Both the position numbers and the translations under genes were made by a program. Shown in pieces: positions 38,300 through 46,279 of a stretch of DNA of 48,642 nucleotides. Every line of letters begins with the position of its first letter. Positions within the stretch are counted from its first letter, which is position 1. The notes under the pieces are model-generated. The model was not told where the DNA came from. It made no database searches and saw only the letters and a program-made list of their open reading frames with translations. This DNA comes from Xenorhabdus khoisanae (GTDB lineage: Bacteria > Pseudomonadota > Gammaproteobacteria > Enterobacterales > Enterobacteriaceae), in NCBI RefSeq assembly GCF_001037465.1, contig NZ_LFCV01000020.1, positions 1 to 48,642 on the forward strand. The letters run 5' to 3'.

Positions 38300-39643
38300 A
38301 TGAATGTTGCATCATCTTTAGTCACATTTCTCGATTCGGTTCAGTCCCGCAATCAGCATCAACCAGAATACCTACAGGCAGTACGAGAAGTGTTGACCTC
38401 TCTCTGGCCTTTTCTTCAACAAAACCCGCAATATTGTGAGCAAGGATTATTGGAACGTCTGGTAGAGCCGGAAAGGGTTATCCAATTCCGCGTCTGCTGG
38501 GTGGATGATCAAGGAAAAGTACAAGTTAACCGTGCATGGCGGGTTCAGTTTAGTTCTGCCATTGGGCCATTTAAAGGCGGGATGCGTTTTCATCCTTCGG
38601 TTAACCTTTCTATCCTGAAATTTTTGGGCTTTGAACAGACATTGAAGAATGCGCTGACAACATTGCCAATGGGCGGCGGAAAAGGGGGTTCTGATTTTGA
38701 TCCCAAAGGGAAAAGCTACGGTGAAATCATGCGATTCTGTCAGGCATTAATGACAGAACTTTATCGCCATTTGGGGCCGGATACCGATGTGCCCGCCGGA
38801 GATATCGGTGTGGGGAGTCGTGAAGTTGGCTTTATGGCTGGCATGATGAAAAAATTGTCCAACAATACGGCATGTGTTTTCACGGGCAAAGATCTCTCAT
38901 TTGGCGGAAGCCTGATCCGCCCTGAAGCCACGGGCTATGGCCTGGTTTATTTCACCCATGAGATGTTAAAACGCCACGGCATGGGTTTGGAAGGCATGCG
39001 GGTATCCGTATCCGGCGCAGGAAACGTTGCACAATATACCATCGAAAAATGTATAGAACTGGGTGCAAAAGTGGTTACGGCTTCGGATTCAGGCGGCACG
39101 GTATTGGATGAAGAGGGTTTTACACCGGAAAAACTCGCCCATCTTGAAGAGATCAAAAATCAGCGTTACGGCCGTATAGAAGAGTATGCCAAAGAGCGCG
39201 GATTAACTTTCCTCAAGAGCCAGAGCCCGTGGTCAGTTCCAGTGGATATTGCCCTGCCTTGTGCGACTCAGAATGAATTGGATTCAGACGCGGCAAAAGT
39301 GCTGATTAAAAATGGGGTAAAAGTAGTTGCGGAAGGGGCAAATATGCCGGCAACCATCGCTGCTACAGATGCTTTCCTTAAAGCGGGAGTTTTGTTTGCG
39401 CCGGGCAAAGCCGCCAATGCGGGTGGTGTGGCGACTTCCGGCCTTGAGATGGCTCAGAACGCGGCGCGCCTGAGTTGGAAAGCGGAAAAAGTGGATATTC
39501 GCTTACATCACATCATGCTCGATATCCATCACGCTTGTGTAGAATATGGGGGAGAAGGCAAGCAGACTAACTATGTACAAGGCGCGAATATTGCGGGTTT
39601 TGTTAAGGTTGCAGATGCCATGTTAGCGCAGGGGATCGTGTAG
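38300..39643 (+). CDS. gdhA: NADP-specific glutamate dehydrogenase
   Basis: GdhA makes glutamate from 2-oxoglutarate, ammonium and NADPH in the cytoplasm. The 447-residue protein is the same length as E. coli GdhA (447) and shares the hexameric family motifs: PFKGGMRFHP near residue 89, the catalytic-Lys segment LPMGGGKGG near 122 and the nucleotide-binding VSGAGNVAQY near 238. AAAGGAAG supplies the ribosome site. E. coli carries gdhA elsewhere and has dtpB at this position. A terminator follows at 39684. Confidence 0.96.
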   Translation: MNVASSLVTFLDSVQSRNQHQPEYLQAVREVLTSLWPFLQQNPQYCEQGLLERLVEPERVIQFRVCWVDDQGKVQVNRAWRVQFSSAIGPFKGGMRFHPSVNLSILKFLGFEQTLKNALTTLPMGGGKGGSDFDPKGKSYGEIMRFCQALMTELYRHLGPDTDVPAGDIGVGSREVGFMAGMMKKLSNNTACVFTGKDLSFGGSLIRPEATGYGLVYFTHEMLKRHGMGLEGMRVSVSGAGNVAQYTIEKCIELGAKVVTASDSGGTVLDEEGFTPEKLAHLEEIKNQRYGRIEEYAKERGLTFLKSQSPWSVPVDIALPCATQNELDSDAAKVLIKNGVKVVAEGANMPATIAATDAFLKAGVLFAPGKAANAGGVATSGLEMAQNAARLSWKAEKVDIRLHHIMLDIHHACVEYGGEGKQTNYVQGANIAGFVKVADAMLAQGIV

Positions 39644-39683
39644 TTGCTTAGTTTGGCATGTGATCGATAGTCAATTTACGGAT

Positions 39684-39715
39684 AATCCCCATGAAAATAT
39701 GGGGATTGTTTTTTT
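39684..39715 (+). terminator. gdhA terminator
   Basis: A 9-base stem (AATCCCCAT/ATGGGGATT) with a GAAAAT loop is followed by G and a T run. It lies 40 bases past gdhA and 15 before the end of the convergent rsmJ. Confidence 0.9.
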
Positions 39716-39730
39716 GCGTTGAAATCTCGA

Positions 39731-40474
39731 TTAACAGGAATAAATATCGAAACGATGATTTTTCGTGGTAATTGAGGCAGAGGCTTTAACGCCTGCCAGC
39801 GGTTCGGCATAATCCGGTCGTTTCACCACAACCCGACGCTTTGCCAGTGCCCATGCGGGTTCCAGCAAACCGTCTGCATCCTCATCCGCCCCGACCAGAG
39901 ACTGGAAAACGCGCATCTCTTTTTTGACCAGAGCGCTTTTTTGTTTATGCGGATACATCGGATCGAGATAAACCACATCAGGTTGAGGGGTAATATCCGT
40001 CAGTGCCGTAATGCTTGAGGCATGAATCAGCGTCATACGCTCTTTCAGCCAGCCCCCGATCTCTTCATCCTGATAGCCGCGCTGTAGACCATCATCCAGC
40101 AATGCTGCTACCACCGGGTGGCGCTCCAGCATTCTGACGTGACAGCCGATGGAAGCCAGCACAAAGGCATCGCGGCCTAAACCTGCGGTCGCATCCACAA
40201 CCGAAGGTAAATAATCTTTCTTGATGCCGACGGCCTTAGCAACTGCTTCGCCACGACCGCCCCCAAAACGGCGGCGGTGAGCCATCGTTCCGGCAACAAA
40301 ATCAACATAAATTCCGCCCAGTTTAGGCTCATCGCGCTTGCGCAGCTCCAGCCGTTCGGGAGTCAGTACCAGAGCCATGACTGAACCTTCATCATGAACC
40401 AGATTCCAGCGTTCAGCCAATAGCGATAAGGCGCTGTGATCAGCGCCTTCTTCACAAATCAAACAAATCTTCAC
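39731..40474 (-). CDS. rsmJ: 16S rRNA (guanine1516-N2)-methyltransferase RsmJ
   Basis: RsmJ (YhiQ) methylates G1516 of 16S rRNA. The 247-residue protein has the AdoMet-binding motif [15 protein letters not shown] near residue 93 and the catalytic-type motif YLDPMYPH near 170, matching E. coli RsmJ (250). It follows prlC after only seven bases, and the pair is an operon in E. coli as well, so it is probably carried on the heat-shock transcript that starts upstream of prlC. Confidence 0.95.
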   Translation of the reverse strand: MKICLICEEGADHSALSLLAERWNLVHDEGSVMALVLTPERLELRKRDEPKLGGIYVDFVAGTMAHRRRFGGGRGEAVAKAVGIKKDYLPSVVDATAGLGRDAFVLASIGCHVRMLERHPVVAALLDDGLQRGYQDEEIGGWLKERMTLIHASSITALTDITPQPDVVYLDPMYPHKQKSALVKKEMRVFQSLVGADEDADGLLEPAWALAKRRVVVKRPDYAEPLAGVKASASITTKNHRFDIYSC

Positions 40475-40481
40475 AAGTTTC

Positions 40482-42524
40482 TTATCCAGCGATGCCGTAG
40501 CTTTTCAGCATAGCATCCAGTTTTGGTTCGCGACCACGGAAACGTACAAACAGCGTCATTGGGTCTTCTGAGCCACCACGGGCCAGGATATTATCGAGGA
40601 ATGACTGACCGGTTGTGCGATTGAAAATTCCCTCTTCAGAGAAGCGGGAATACGCATCCGCCGCCAGAACATCCGCCCACAGATAGCTGTAATAACCGGC
40701 TCCATAACCGCCATTAAAGATATGGCTGAAGGAGTTCGGGAAGCGTCCCCAATCTGGTGATGGGACAACAGACACCTGTTTTTTCACCGATTTCAGCGTT
40801 TCCAGAATTTGTGCCCCTTTAGCTGGATCATATTCCACATGCAGGCGGAAATCGAACAGACCAAACTCAAGCTGACGCAGAATCTTCATCGCGGCCTGAT
40901 AGTTTTTGGCTGCCAGCATATTATCCAGCATCTCTTTCGGCAGTGGTTCCTTAGTTTCATAGTGACCAGAAATAAACGCCAGTGCTTCTGGTTCCCAACA
41001 CCAGTTTTCCATAAACTGGCTCGGACATTCTACCGCATCCCAAGGCACACCGTTGATACCTGCCACATCCAGCGCTTCAATTTGGGTCAGCATGTGATGC
41101 AGGCCGTGCCCAAACTCATGGAACAGCGTTGTGACTTCACTGTGCGTGAACAGGGCAGGTTGATCCCCGACAGGCTTGCTGAAGTTACACGTCAGATAAG
41201 CGACAGGATCTTGCAGCACACCAGAAGCATGACACATTCTGCCGACATAACTGTTCATCCATGCGCCGCCACGTTTATTCTCGCGAGCGTAGAGATCCAG
41301 ATAGAAACTGCCGCGCAATACTTGCTTATCATCATACAACTCAAAGAAGCGGACATCGGGATGCCATGTATCCACATCGTGGCGCTCTTTGGCAGTGATG
41401 CCATAAATACGGCGAACGACTTCAAACAGCCCTTCCAGCACACGTTGTTCAGGGAAGTAAGGACGTAATTGTTCATCATCAATCGAGAAGTCATGTTGTT
41501 TTTGCTTCTCGCTATAATAGGCCAGATCCCACGCTTCCAGCTCATCAACCCAGTAGTGAGATTCAGCGAAATCCTCTAGCGTTTCCAACTCTTCCTCACC
41601 TTGCTTGTGGGCGCGTTTGGTCAGGTCGTTCAGGAAATCGAGCACTTGCTGAGGTGTTTTAGCCATTTTAGTGGCAAGAGAATTTTCAGCATAGTTCTTG
41701 AAACCCAGCAATTGAGCGAGTTCGTGGCGCAATGCGAGGATTTCGGACATGACTTCATTATTATCCCACTTCCCGGCATTTGGCCCTTGATCGGAAGCAC
41801 GGGTTGTATAGGCGTAATACATCTCCTCACGCAGTTCACTATCATCAGCATAGGTCATGACAGGCAGATAACTTGGCATATTCAGTGTCAGTAGCCACCC
41901 TTCCTGCCCTTTGGCTTCGGCAGCGGCTTTAGCGGCAGCTTTGGCACTTTCTGGCATACCCTCCAGATCGCACTCATCGGTAATCAGCTTAGTCCATCCC
42001 ATTGTGGCATCCAGCACATTATTGCCGAACTTCGCGCCAAGCTCAGATAAACGGGCAGTAATTTCACCGTAACGTTTTTGCTTCTCTTCTGGCAGGCCAA
42101 TACCGGTCAACTCAAAATCACGCAGGGCATCTTCAACGACCTTGCTCTGTGGCTGGGGAAGATTTTTGAAAGCTTCACTTGCTTTCAGGGACTTATATGC
42201 TTGATACAGACCCTTGTGTTGCCCCAGCCAAGTATCGAATTCAGAAAGCAGAGTCAGGCTTTGCTCATAGACTTCGCGCAGCTCCGGACTGTTCTTGACG
42301 GCATTTAAATGACCGACAGGCGACCATACACGGGCAAGTTTATCTTTCTCTTCAGAAATTGGCTGGCACAGATTATCCCAAGTAAAAGCGGAATTTTCTG
42401 ACAAAATCTTCTCAATTACTTGACGGTAGTTGGCTAACGTCTCTTTCACAGCAGGCACGACATGTTTTGGTTCAATTGCAGAGAACTTAGGCAATGCAGA
42501 AGGTGTCAGTAACGGATTAGTCAT
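40482..42524 (-). CDS. prlC: oligopeptidase A
   Basis: PrlC (OpdA) is a cytoplasmic M3-family zinc oligopeptidase that degrades signal peptides and short peptides. The 680-residue protein is the same size as the E. coli enzyme. The zinc motif [11 protein letters not shown] lies near residue 466, with the third ligand Glu in the following helix ([11 protein letters not shown]). The ATG at 42522-42524 gives the conserved MTNPLLTP start and has AAGGCG upstream; the frame stays open 21 codons further but crosses the 5' leader. A sigma-32 promoter is visible upstream. Confidence 0.96.
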   Translation of the reverse strand: MTNPLLTPSALPKFSAIEPKHVVPAVKETLANYRQVIEKILSENSAFTWDNLCQPISEEKDKLARVWSPVGHLNAVKNSPELREVYEQSLTLLSEFDTWLGQHKGLYQAYKSLKASEAFKNLPQPQSKVVEDALRDFELTGIGLPEEKQKRYGEITARLSELGAKFGNNVLDATMGWTKLITDECDLEGMPESAKAAAKAAAEAKGQEGWLLTLNMPSYLPVMTYADDSELREEMYYAYTTRASDQGPNAGKWDNNEVMSEILALRHELAQLLGFKNYAENSLATKMAKTPQQVLDFLNDLTKRAHKQGEEELETLEDFAESHYWVDELEAWDLAYYSEKQKQHDFSIDDEQLRPYFPEQRVLEGLFEVVRRIYGITAKERHDVDTWHPDVRFFELYDDKQVLRGSFYLDLYARENKRGGAWMNSYVGRMCHASGVLQDPVAYLTCNFSKPVGDQPALFTHSEVTTLFHEFGHGLHHMLTQIEALDVAGINGVPWDAVECPSQFMENWCWEPEALAFISGHYETKEPLPKEMLDNMLAAKNYQAAMKILRQLEFGLFDFRLHVEYDPAKGAQILETLKSVKKQVSVVPSPDWGRFPNSFSHIFNGGYGAGYYSYLWADVLAADAYSRFSEEGIFNRTTGQSFLDNILARGGSEDPMTLFVRFRGREPKLDAMLKSYGIAG

Positions 42525-42602
42525 AATGAGCGCCTTATATGTGTAGTTAGAGTTAGGGTATACGCTGAAACCAGCCTTATATCCCAATGGGTCGTTGACG
42601 AT

Positions 42603-42631
42603 AGATGGGGATAAGATACCGTGAGTTCAAT
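42603..42631 (-). promoter_or_regulatory. sigma-32 heat-shock promoter of prlC
   Basis: On the minus strand ATTGAAC (42625-42631) and CCCCATCT (42603-42610) are separated by 14 bases. The -10 matches the sigma-32 consensus CCCCATNT exactly and the -35 matches CTTGAAA at five of seven positions. prlC is a heat-shock gene in E. coli, which agrees. The predicted leader is about 70 bases. Confidence 0.8.
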
Positions 42632-42701
42632 GCTAATGCCGCACTTTTATGCGAGTAATTCGGCTCTTTTTATATCAGAGATCTGTGAAGCGATGGAGAC
42701 A

Positions 42702-42730
42702 TTTAGATATTTAGATAGACGCGCTATAAT
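42702..42730 (+). promoter_or_regulatory. selC promoter
   Basis: A TATAAT -10 (42725-42730) and a TTTAGA -35 (42702-42707) are spaced 17 bases apart. A CCCTGC stretch follows the -10, resembling the GC-rich discriminator typical of stable-RNA promoters. Confidence 0.7.
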
Positions 42731-42756
42731 CCCTGCTCTTCATCAGATTATTTAAT

Positions 42757-42851
42757 GGAAGATCATCGTCCCCGGTGGGGCGGCTGGACTTCAAATCCAG
42801 ATGGGGCCGCCAGCGGCTCTTGGCAGGTTCAACTCCTGTGATCTTCCGCCA
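42757..42851 (+). tRNA. selC: tRNA-Sec (anticodon TCA)
   Basis: This 95-base gene is nearly identical to E. coli selC: a long acceptor stem (GGAAGATC/GATCTTCC), a TCA anticodon at 42791-42793 that reads UGA, an extended variable arm (GGGGCCGCCAGCGGCTCTTGG region) and an encoded GCCA end. It inserts selenocysteine and so implies a selenoprotein system elsewhere. selC is a common integration site for genomic islands, and accessory genes follow it here. Confidence 0.97.
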
Positions 42852-42996
42852 ATTAAGCTTCACATAACTCCACCCAGTTCAATAAATCCCTTATACTACC
42901 TGCAATTGCAATTTGTTATGCTTTCCTCAAGGTCAACCTGATGTGGTCAACAGAAATGTCCAAATTGTTTGGGGGCTGGTGAGATTTTTGAAGAAT

Positions 42997-43019
42997 AGGT
43001 TGGGACCGTGGTCCCACCT
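42997..43019. other. GC-rich hairpin at the end of the TA operon
   Basis: The arms AGGTTGGGACC and GGTCCCACCT (one bulged base) surround GT. No strong T run follows on either strand. It lies 26 bases past the toxin stop and could slow transcription leaving the toxin gene. Confidence 0.4.
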
Positions 43020-43045
43020 GTTATCTTTCTTTAGAAGCTTGGAGG

Positions 43046-43372
43046 TCACTTAATAAGCCGAAGATCTGTTTTTCTGTGTCGTTTTTGTTCTTGGTAGAAA
43101 TTTTCATGGGTACCTATATCAAGTAGATATAGTTCCAACTTATTTTCTTTCCAATGATATCCAATCAGCATTAATTGATTATTTAATGAAAATTTATGAA
43201 CCATCAGGAAGTCGAGATCCCCTTTTTTCTTTTCACCTATCCTGGGATTATCAATGATTTTCTCGATTTCATTTTCTACCAGATATAACGTTTGTTCTGG
43301 CAATTTATCTAACGCCTTAGAAAACCGTCTGGTTTCATAAACTTCGATATCATTTTTTTGTTCTTCTGACAT
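43046..43372 (-). CDS. RelE/ParE-family toxin
   Basis: This 108-residue basic protein resembles type II RelE/ParE toxins. It has an N-terminal helix pair (YETRRFSKALDKLPEQT), a central beta sheet with the HKFSLNNQLMLIGYHW stretch, and an LDIGTHENFYQEQKR C-terminal segment that matches the sub-family described as plasmid-stabilisation-like toxins. RelE types cut ribosome-bound mRNA and ParE types poison gyrase, and which applies here cannot be decided. It overlaps the antitoxin gene by 23 bases and lies downstream of it, the usual order. Confidence 0.87.
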   Translation of the reverse strand: MSEEQKNDIEVYETRRFSKALDKLPEQTLYLVENEIEKIIDNPRIGEKKKGDLDFLMVHKFSLNNQLMLIGYHWKENKLELYLLDIGTHENFYQEQKRHRKTDLRLIK

Positions 43373-43577
43373 ATTTACTTATTCTCCCATGTTCTACTTC
43401 TTTTTGAGCTAGTAAAATTTCATGGATGAATGAATAAGTTAGATCAGGATTATCTTCTGCGATTCGACCAATTTTAGCCCAATGCTCTATCTGTTTTGGA
43501 ACGCTTCTGTTCGATGCCTCTGCATGAATTTTTACATCATTTACAAACTCATCATCCAACCTAATGCTAATGGCCAT
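43350..43577 (-). CDS. ParD-like antitoxin
   Basis: This 75-residue protein has an N-terminal ribbon-helix-helix-like strand (AISIRLDDEFVNDVK) followed by the RSVPKQIEHWAKIGRIAEDNPDL segment. This is the signature of ParD-like antitoxins, and the C-terminal tail would bind the toxin. GGAGGC upstream supports the start. It is expected to bind the dyads just upstream and repress its own operon. Confidence 0.88.
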   Translation of the reverse strand: MAISIRLDDEFVNDVKIHAEASNRSVPKQIEHWAKIGRIAEDNPDLTYSFIHEILLAQKEVEHGRISKYVRRTKK

Positions 43578-43607
43578 ATTGCCTCCCTCGTATCCACTGG
43601 AATATTA

Positions 43608-43651
43608 GCAAATTGCATTAAATACTATGCGACAATTTGTCGCAAATTGCA
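43608..43651 (-). promoter_or_regulatory. toxin-antitoxin operator region
   Basis: A near-perfect palindrome TGCGACAA-T-TTGTCGCA covers 43628-43644. It is flanked by two direct copies of the partly palindromic GCAAATTGCA at 43608-43617 and 43642-43651. This set lies 31-74 bases upstream of the antitoxin ATG. Multiple RHH binding sites are typical for autoregulated type II TA operons. The promoter elements themselves are not clear. Confidence 0.65.
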
Positions 43652-43824
43652 ATCATGTGAAAAGGTGTTTTATGATTCATTTCATTATCACTTTTAGGAC
43701 GAGGAAGATTCAAATCATCCGGCAAAAAAAGCCTAAAAACAGCACCATCCAACTCACTTTTACCACAGCTAAAGCTAACCTTCCCCCCGTGAGCTTTGAT
43801 ATGCTCATGATAATGTGCCTCCTG
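43618..43824 (-). pseudogene. C-terminal stump of a sensor histidine kinase
   Basis: The minus-strand frame encodes EHIKAHGGKVSFSC, then SELDGAVFRLFLP, matching the end of the HATPase domain of histidine kinases (the helix and G2/last-strand region), and runs to a stop at 43618. Upstream, the frame is closed by a TGA at 43825-43827 and the rest of the kinase is absent: that DNA encodes a GNAT protein on the other strand. There is no start codon or ribosome site. It is therefore read as debris of a deleted two-component gene. Its end lies within the TA operator. Confidence 0.55.
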
Positions 43825-44294
43825 TCACGGATGAGATAGGTCTGGGACTGCTTCATCACTGCCACTGTGAATTTGTCTCACAAGTCTCAACAGATAAATC
43901 GCTATTAGATATCACCGCTATTCACCAATTTCTTACACGTTCCCGTTGGGCAGAAGGCATTGATCTTGAAACAGTGCGGACAGCGATTGAAAACAGCCTG
44001 ACATTTGGGTTGTACAAAGACAAAACCCAAATAGGGTTTGCGAGGTTGGTGACGGATTTTGCTACTTTCGGCTATTTGTGTGATGTGTATGTCTTAGAGG
44101 AGTATCAGAAACAACAACTAGGACGTTGGTTGATGACATGCTGCCAATCTCATCCTTTGATACAACGGTTAAGAAGAATCATGCTTGTAACTTCAACCGC
44201 GCCTTGGTTATATGAAAAATTTGGTTACTCTCCCGTTAACCGTGAAAATGGTGTTTGGCAGATAGTTCGTCCGGATATTTATAAGAAAGAGTAA
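43815..44294 (+). CDS. GNAT family acetyltransferase, 5' end uncertain
   Basis: From about residue 27 this protein matches small GNAT acetyltransferases: the STDKSLLDITAIHQFLTRS N terminus, the YLCDVYVLEEYQKQQLGRWL acetyl-CoA site region and the LYEKFGYSPV C-terminal segment. The family normally starts just before the STDK stretch. Here no ATG exists in that region; the frame opens only with a GTG at 43815 without a ribosome site, adding about 25 residues unlike the family. The gene abuts the kinase stump, so its original 5' end was probably lost or replaced. It may be poorly expressed. Confidence 0.75.
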   Translation: MPPVTDEIGLGLLHHCHCEFVSQVSTDKSLLDITAIHQFLTRSRWAEGIDLETVRTAIENSLTFGLYKDKTQIGFARLVTDFATFGYLCDVYVLEEYQKQQLGRWLMTCCQSHPLIQRLRRIMLVTSTAPWLYEKFGYSPVNRENGVWQIVRPDIYKKE

Positions 44295-44553
44295 TTCCAA
44301 TTATTGGTTTTGGAAACTATTACATTAGTCGTTAACTATATGGGAGTAATGAATTTTATATATTATTCCCATTCATTTAATCTATTGAAAAAAGCCATAC
44401 AAATTAGATATTCTCTATAGTATCAGGTGTGTTAATTTAATGGTTAATAATCGTTTGAAATTTTTTTGGACTTACGCTTTATATTATTTTGTTAATTGGT
44501 TATTTAAATAATAAGTCTATCTGATCATCTCATTTGAAATCATATAAATATAG

Positions 44554-45477
44554 GTGAATAATTTGACTTTAGCAGATTTTGTTGAACATACGCTTGGCCC
44601 ATCACTAAGAATAAAGTTAGAGAGAATAAAGATTGGTGGCTCCAGTAATCAAAAGGGGACTCAATATGAAAATTATTATGCAGTCGCAAAAATTTGTTCA
44701 TCTGTTGCTAATTCCATGAAAGATAATTCTTATGATAACTATGTATTATCAGCACAAGAAATAGCGTTTGTAGATGATCTTTGCTGGAGGAGCAGGGATA
44801 GTGGTCTAAAGGTAAACTATCAGGCAAAGAATTCTGAAAATCATGTTGCTGATTGGAATAATGATTTACAAGAAAGATTTAAAAGCCAATATCATATAGA
44901 TATTAACTATCATGGCGTGAAAACTTCACGCAATGTTCTACTTGTTAGTTCAAAAGCTAAGTGTCGAAGAAATTTGAAAAAAATTCCTATAGATTTACGT
45001 ACTTTTTGTGATTGTGAATATTTTCCTTATTTTAAAAGTTCAACTGAGTTGATAATGGAACATAAACTATTACGTTCTGATTTAGAAAAAATTTGTGCAA
45101 GTACGAGTCTGCAAGCACTTGATACCGCATTTAAAATTATTCACAGTGCTTGGGTAACGAATGATTCTCAGGGAGTGAGAACGATTGGAGACATTATTGG
45201 TGAAGCAAAATCTATGTCATGTCCAAATATTTTTCATGGGCTGATACCATCGCGGCAGGTACCAGAATGGCTAACTGAGAAATGCGCCACTTTCAATGGG
45301 TGTATTGCTAGTGTAGAATCCGGTGTCGTTTATATGCGCTGTCGTGGCTTAGAAGTCGTTGTTGCTGGTGCTCCTGATCAGCTGACGTCTGAGCAGTTAA
45401 AGCAAATTGATTCTGCAACTGAATTACATACATTTCTAGATATTTTGACTAATATTACTAAACAAAGCTTCCTATAG
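44554..45477 (+). CDS. putative restriction-type nuclease (Cap4/DUF4297-like)
   Basis: This 307-residue protein has no family I can name with certainty. Its N-terminal half has the spacing of a PD-(D/E)xK nuclease core: QKGTQYENYY (Glu39), FVDDLCW (Asp74/Asp75) and NYQAKNS (Gln90, Lys92). This recalls the dsDNA nuclease domains of Cap4 and DUF4297 defence proteins. The C-terminal part (about 200-307) contains strands VESGVVYMRCRGLEVVV and may be a sensor or partner-binding domain. The start is either the GTG at 44554 or a TTG at 44563, for which AGGTG is better placed. It is AT-rich like the spacer before it (44295-44553, no features) and is followed after 39 bases by a PRTase-like gene. Confidence 0.7.
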   Translation: MNNLTLADFVEHTLGPSLRIKLERIKIGGSSNQKGTQYENYYAVAKICSSVANSMKDNSYDNYVLSAQEIAFVDDLCWRSRDSGLKVNYQAKNSENHVADWNNDLQERFKSQYHIDINYHGVKTSRNVLLVSSKAKCRRNLKKIPIDLRTFCDCEYFPYFKSSTELIMEHKLLRSDLEKICASTSLQALDTAFKIIHSAWVTNDSQGVRTIGDIIGEAKSMSCPNIFHGLIPSRQVPEWLTEKCATFNGCIASVESGVVYMRCRGLEVVVAGAPDQLTSEQLKQIDSATELHTFLDILTNITKQSFL

Positions 45478-45516
45478 AGGCTTACATAGCAGAATATAAA
45501 AAGATTAGGAGGGAAT

Positions 45517-46212
45517 ATGGTCACTCCCATAAATAATAGAAGCTTTAGCCAGTATACTGATGATAAGGCTAAAATTGCGTTGAACCGCTTATTGGAAGAC
45601 CAGATAAATCCTGATGAATATCGTGCTGTGATGAAGCAGCTAGGTTGCTTTTTGGGGCATGTTTTGTCTCCATTTATTCCTAAAACGGATAAGTGCCTTG
45701 TAGTTTCTACTGCCGAAGATGCCGATTATCTTTCACGAGGAGTATTAGACTCTTTGAAAGAAGATCATGAGGCTAAAACAGCTGTCTTTTGGAATAACCA
45801 TTATTTATTGAAAGATGGTGTAAGTGTTGCCCCTATAGTGCATAAATTCTTAGAGCCAGGGTATGACAAATCTAATCAATTAATTATTGTTAAATCGGTC
45901 ATTTCTGGTAGCTGTGTTGTACGTACAAATTTGCTTGAAGTTATTGAGAAAATTAAGGCGAAAAATATTTATATTGTTTCACCTGTTATGCATAAGAATT
46001 CGGAAACGTCTTTATTAAAAGAATTTCCTTCACGAATCAGCAAAAAATTTAAATTTATTTATTTTGCCGTTGATGCTGAAAAAGATACTCACTCAGGTGA
46101 GGTTATTCCTGGTATTGGTGGGCAAATATACGATAAGCTTGGTTTAGGTATGCAGCCAGTTAAAATAGGGTTTATACCTGAATTAGTTAAGGAATTAACT
46201 CAATATCATTAA
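45517..46212 (+). CDS. phosphoribosyltransferase-like protein
   Basis: This 231-residue protein shows the strand-helix order of a type I phosphoribosyltransferase fold: CLVVSTAEDADYLSRGVLDSL near residue 64 and LIIVKSVISGSCVVRTNLLEVI near 126-147, where a PRPP-binding loop would lie, followed by a KNIYIVSPVM strand. The acidic pair that usually precedes the loop is replaced by Lys-Ser, so catalysis with PRPP is doubtful and a nucleotide-sensing role is possible (inference). AGGAGGG upstream fixes the start. It is the second gene of a two-gene operon with the putative nuclease. The convergent terminator at 46229 closes it. Confidence 0.68.
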   Translation: MVTPINNRSFSQYTDDKAKIALNRLLEDQINPDEYRAVMKQLGCFLGHVLSPFIPKTDKCLVVSTAEDADYLSRGVLDSLKEDHEAKTAVFWNNHYLLKDGVSVAPIVHKFLEPGYDKSNQLIIVKSVISGSCVVRTNLLEVIEKIKAKNIYIVSPVMHKNSETSLLKEFPSRISKKFKFIYFAVDAEKDTHSGEVIPGIGGQIYDKLGLGMQPVKIGFIPELVKELTQYH

Positions 46213-46228
46213 TGTCATTCTTTGTCAT

Positions 46229-46263
46229 AAAAAAACTCAAGGAAAGAAAATCCCTCCTTGAGT
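46229..46263 (-). terminator. terminator of the LprI-like gene
   Basis: The stem ACTCAAGGA/TCCTTGAGT with an 11-base loop has seven T on the minus strand. It lies 17 bases after the LprI-like stop and probably also ends the PRTase-like transcript from the other side. Confidence 0.85.
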
Positions 46264-46279
46264 TCCTGAATATCTGCTA

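Noticed and set aside
40809-41468. Plus-strand open frame of 219 codons inside prlC
   Set aside because: Antisense shadow of a highly conserved gene, and the translated sequence resembles nothing.
43003-43019. Similarity of the hairpin GTGGTCCCACCTG to the 5S rRNA segment near 115-127
   Set aside because: Only about 13 bases are shared, and both are self-complementary GC-rich stretches. No further 5S sequence follows, so an rRNA fragment is not supported.
43815-43860. TDEIGLGLL on the plus strand looks like a histidine kinase G2 box, which could mean an inverted piece of the kinase whose stump is on the other strand
   Set aside because: The match is a few residues long and out of normal register with the stump. 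It is interesting but too short to claim.
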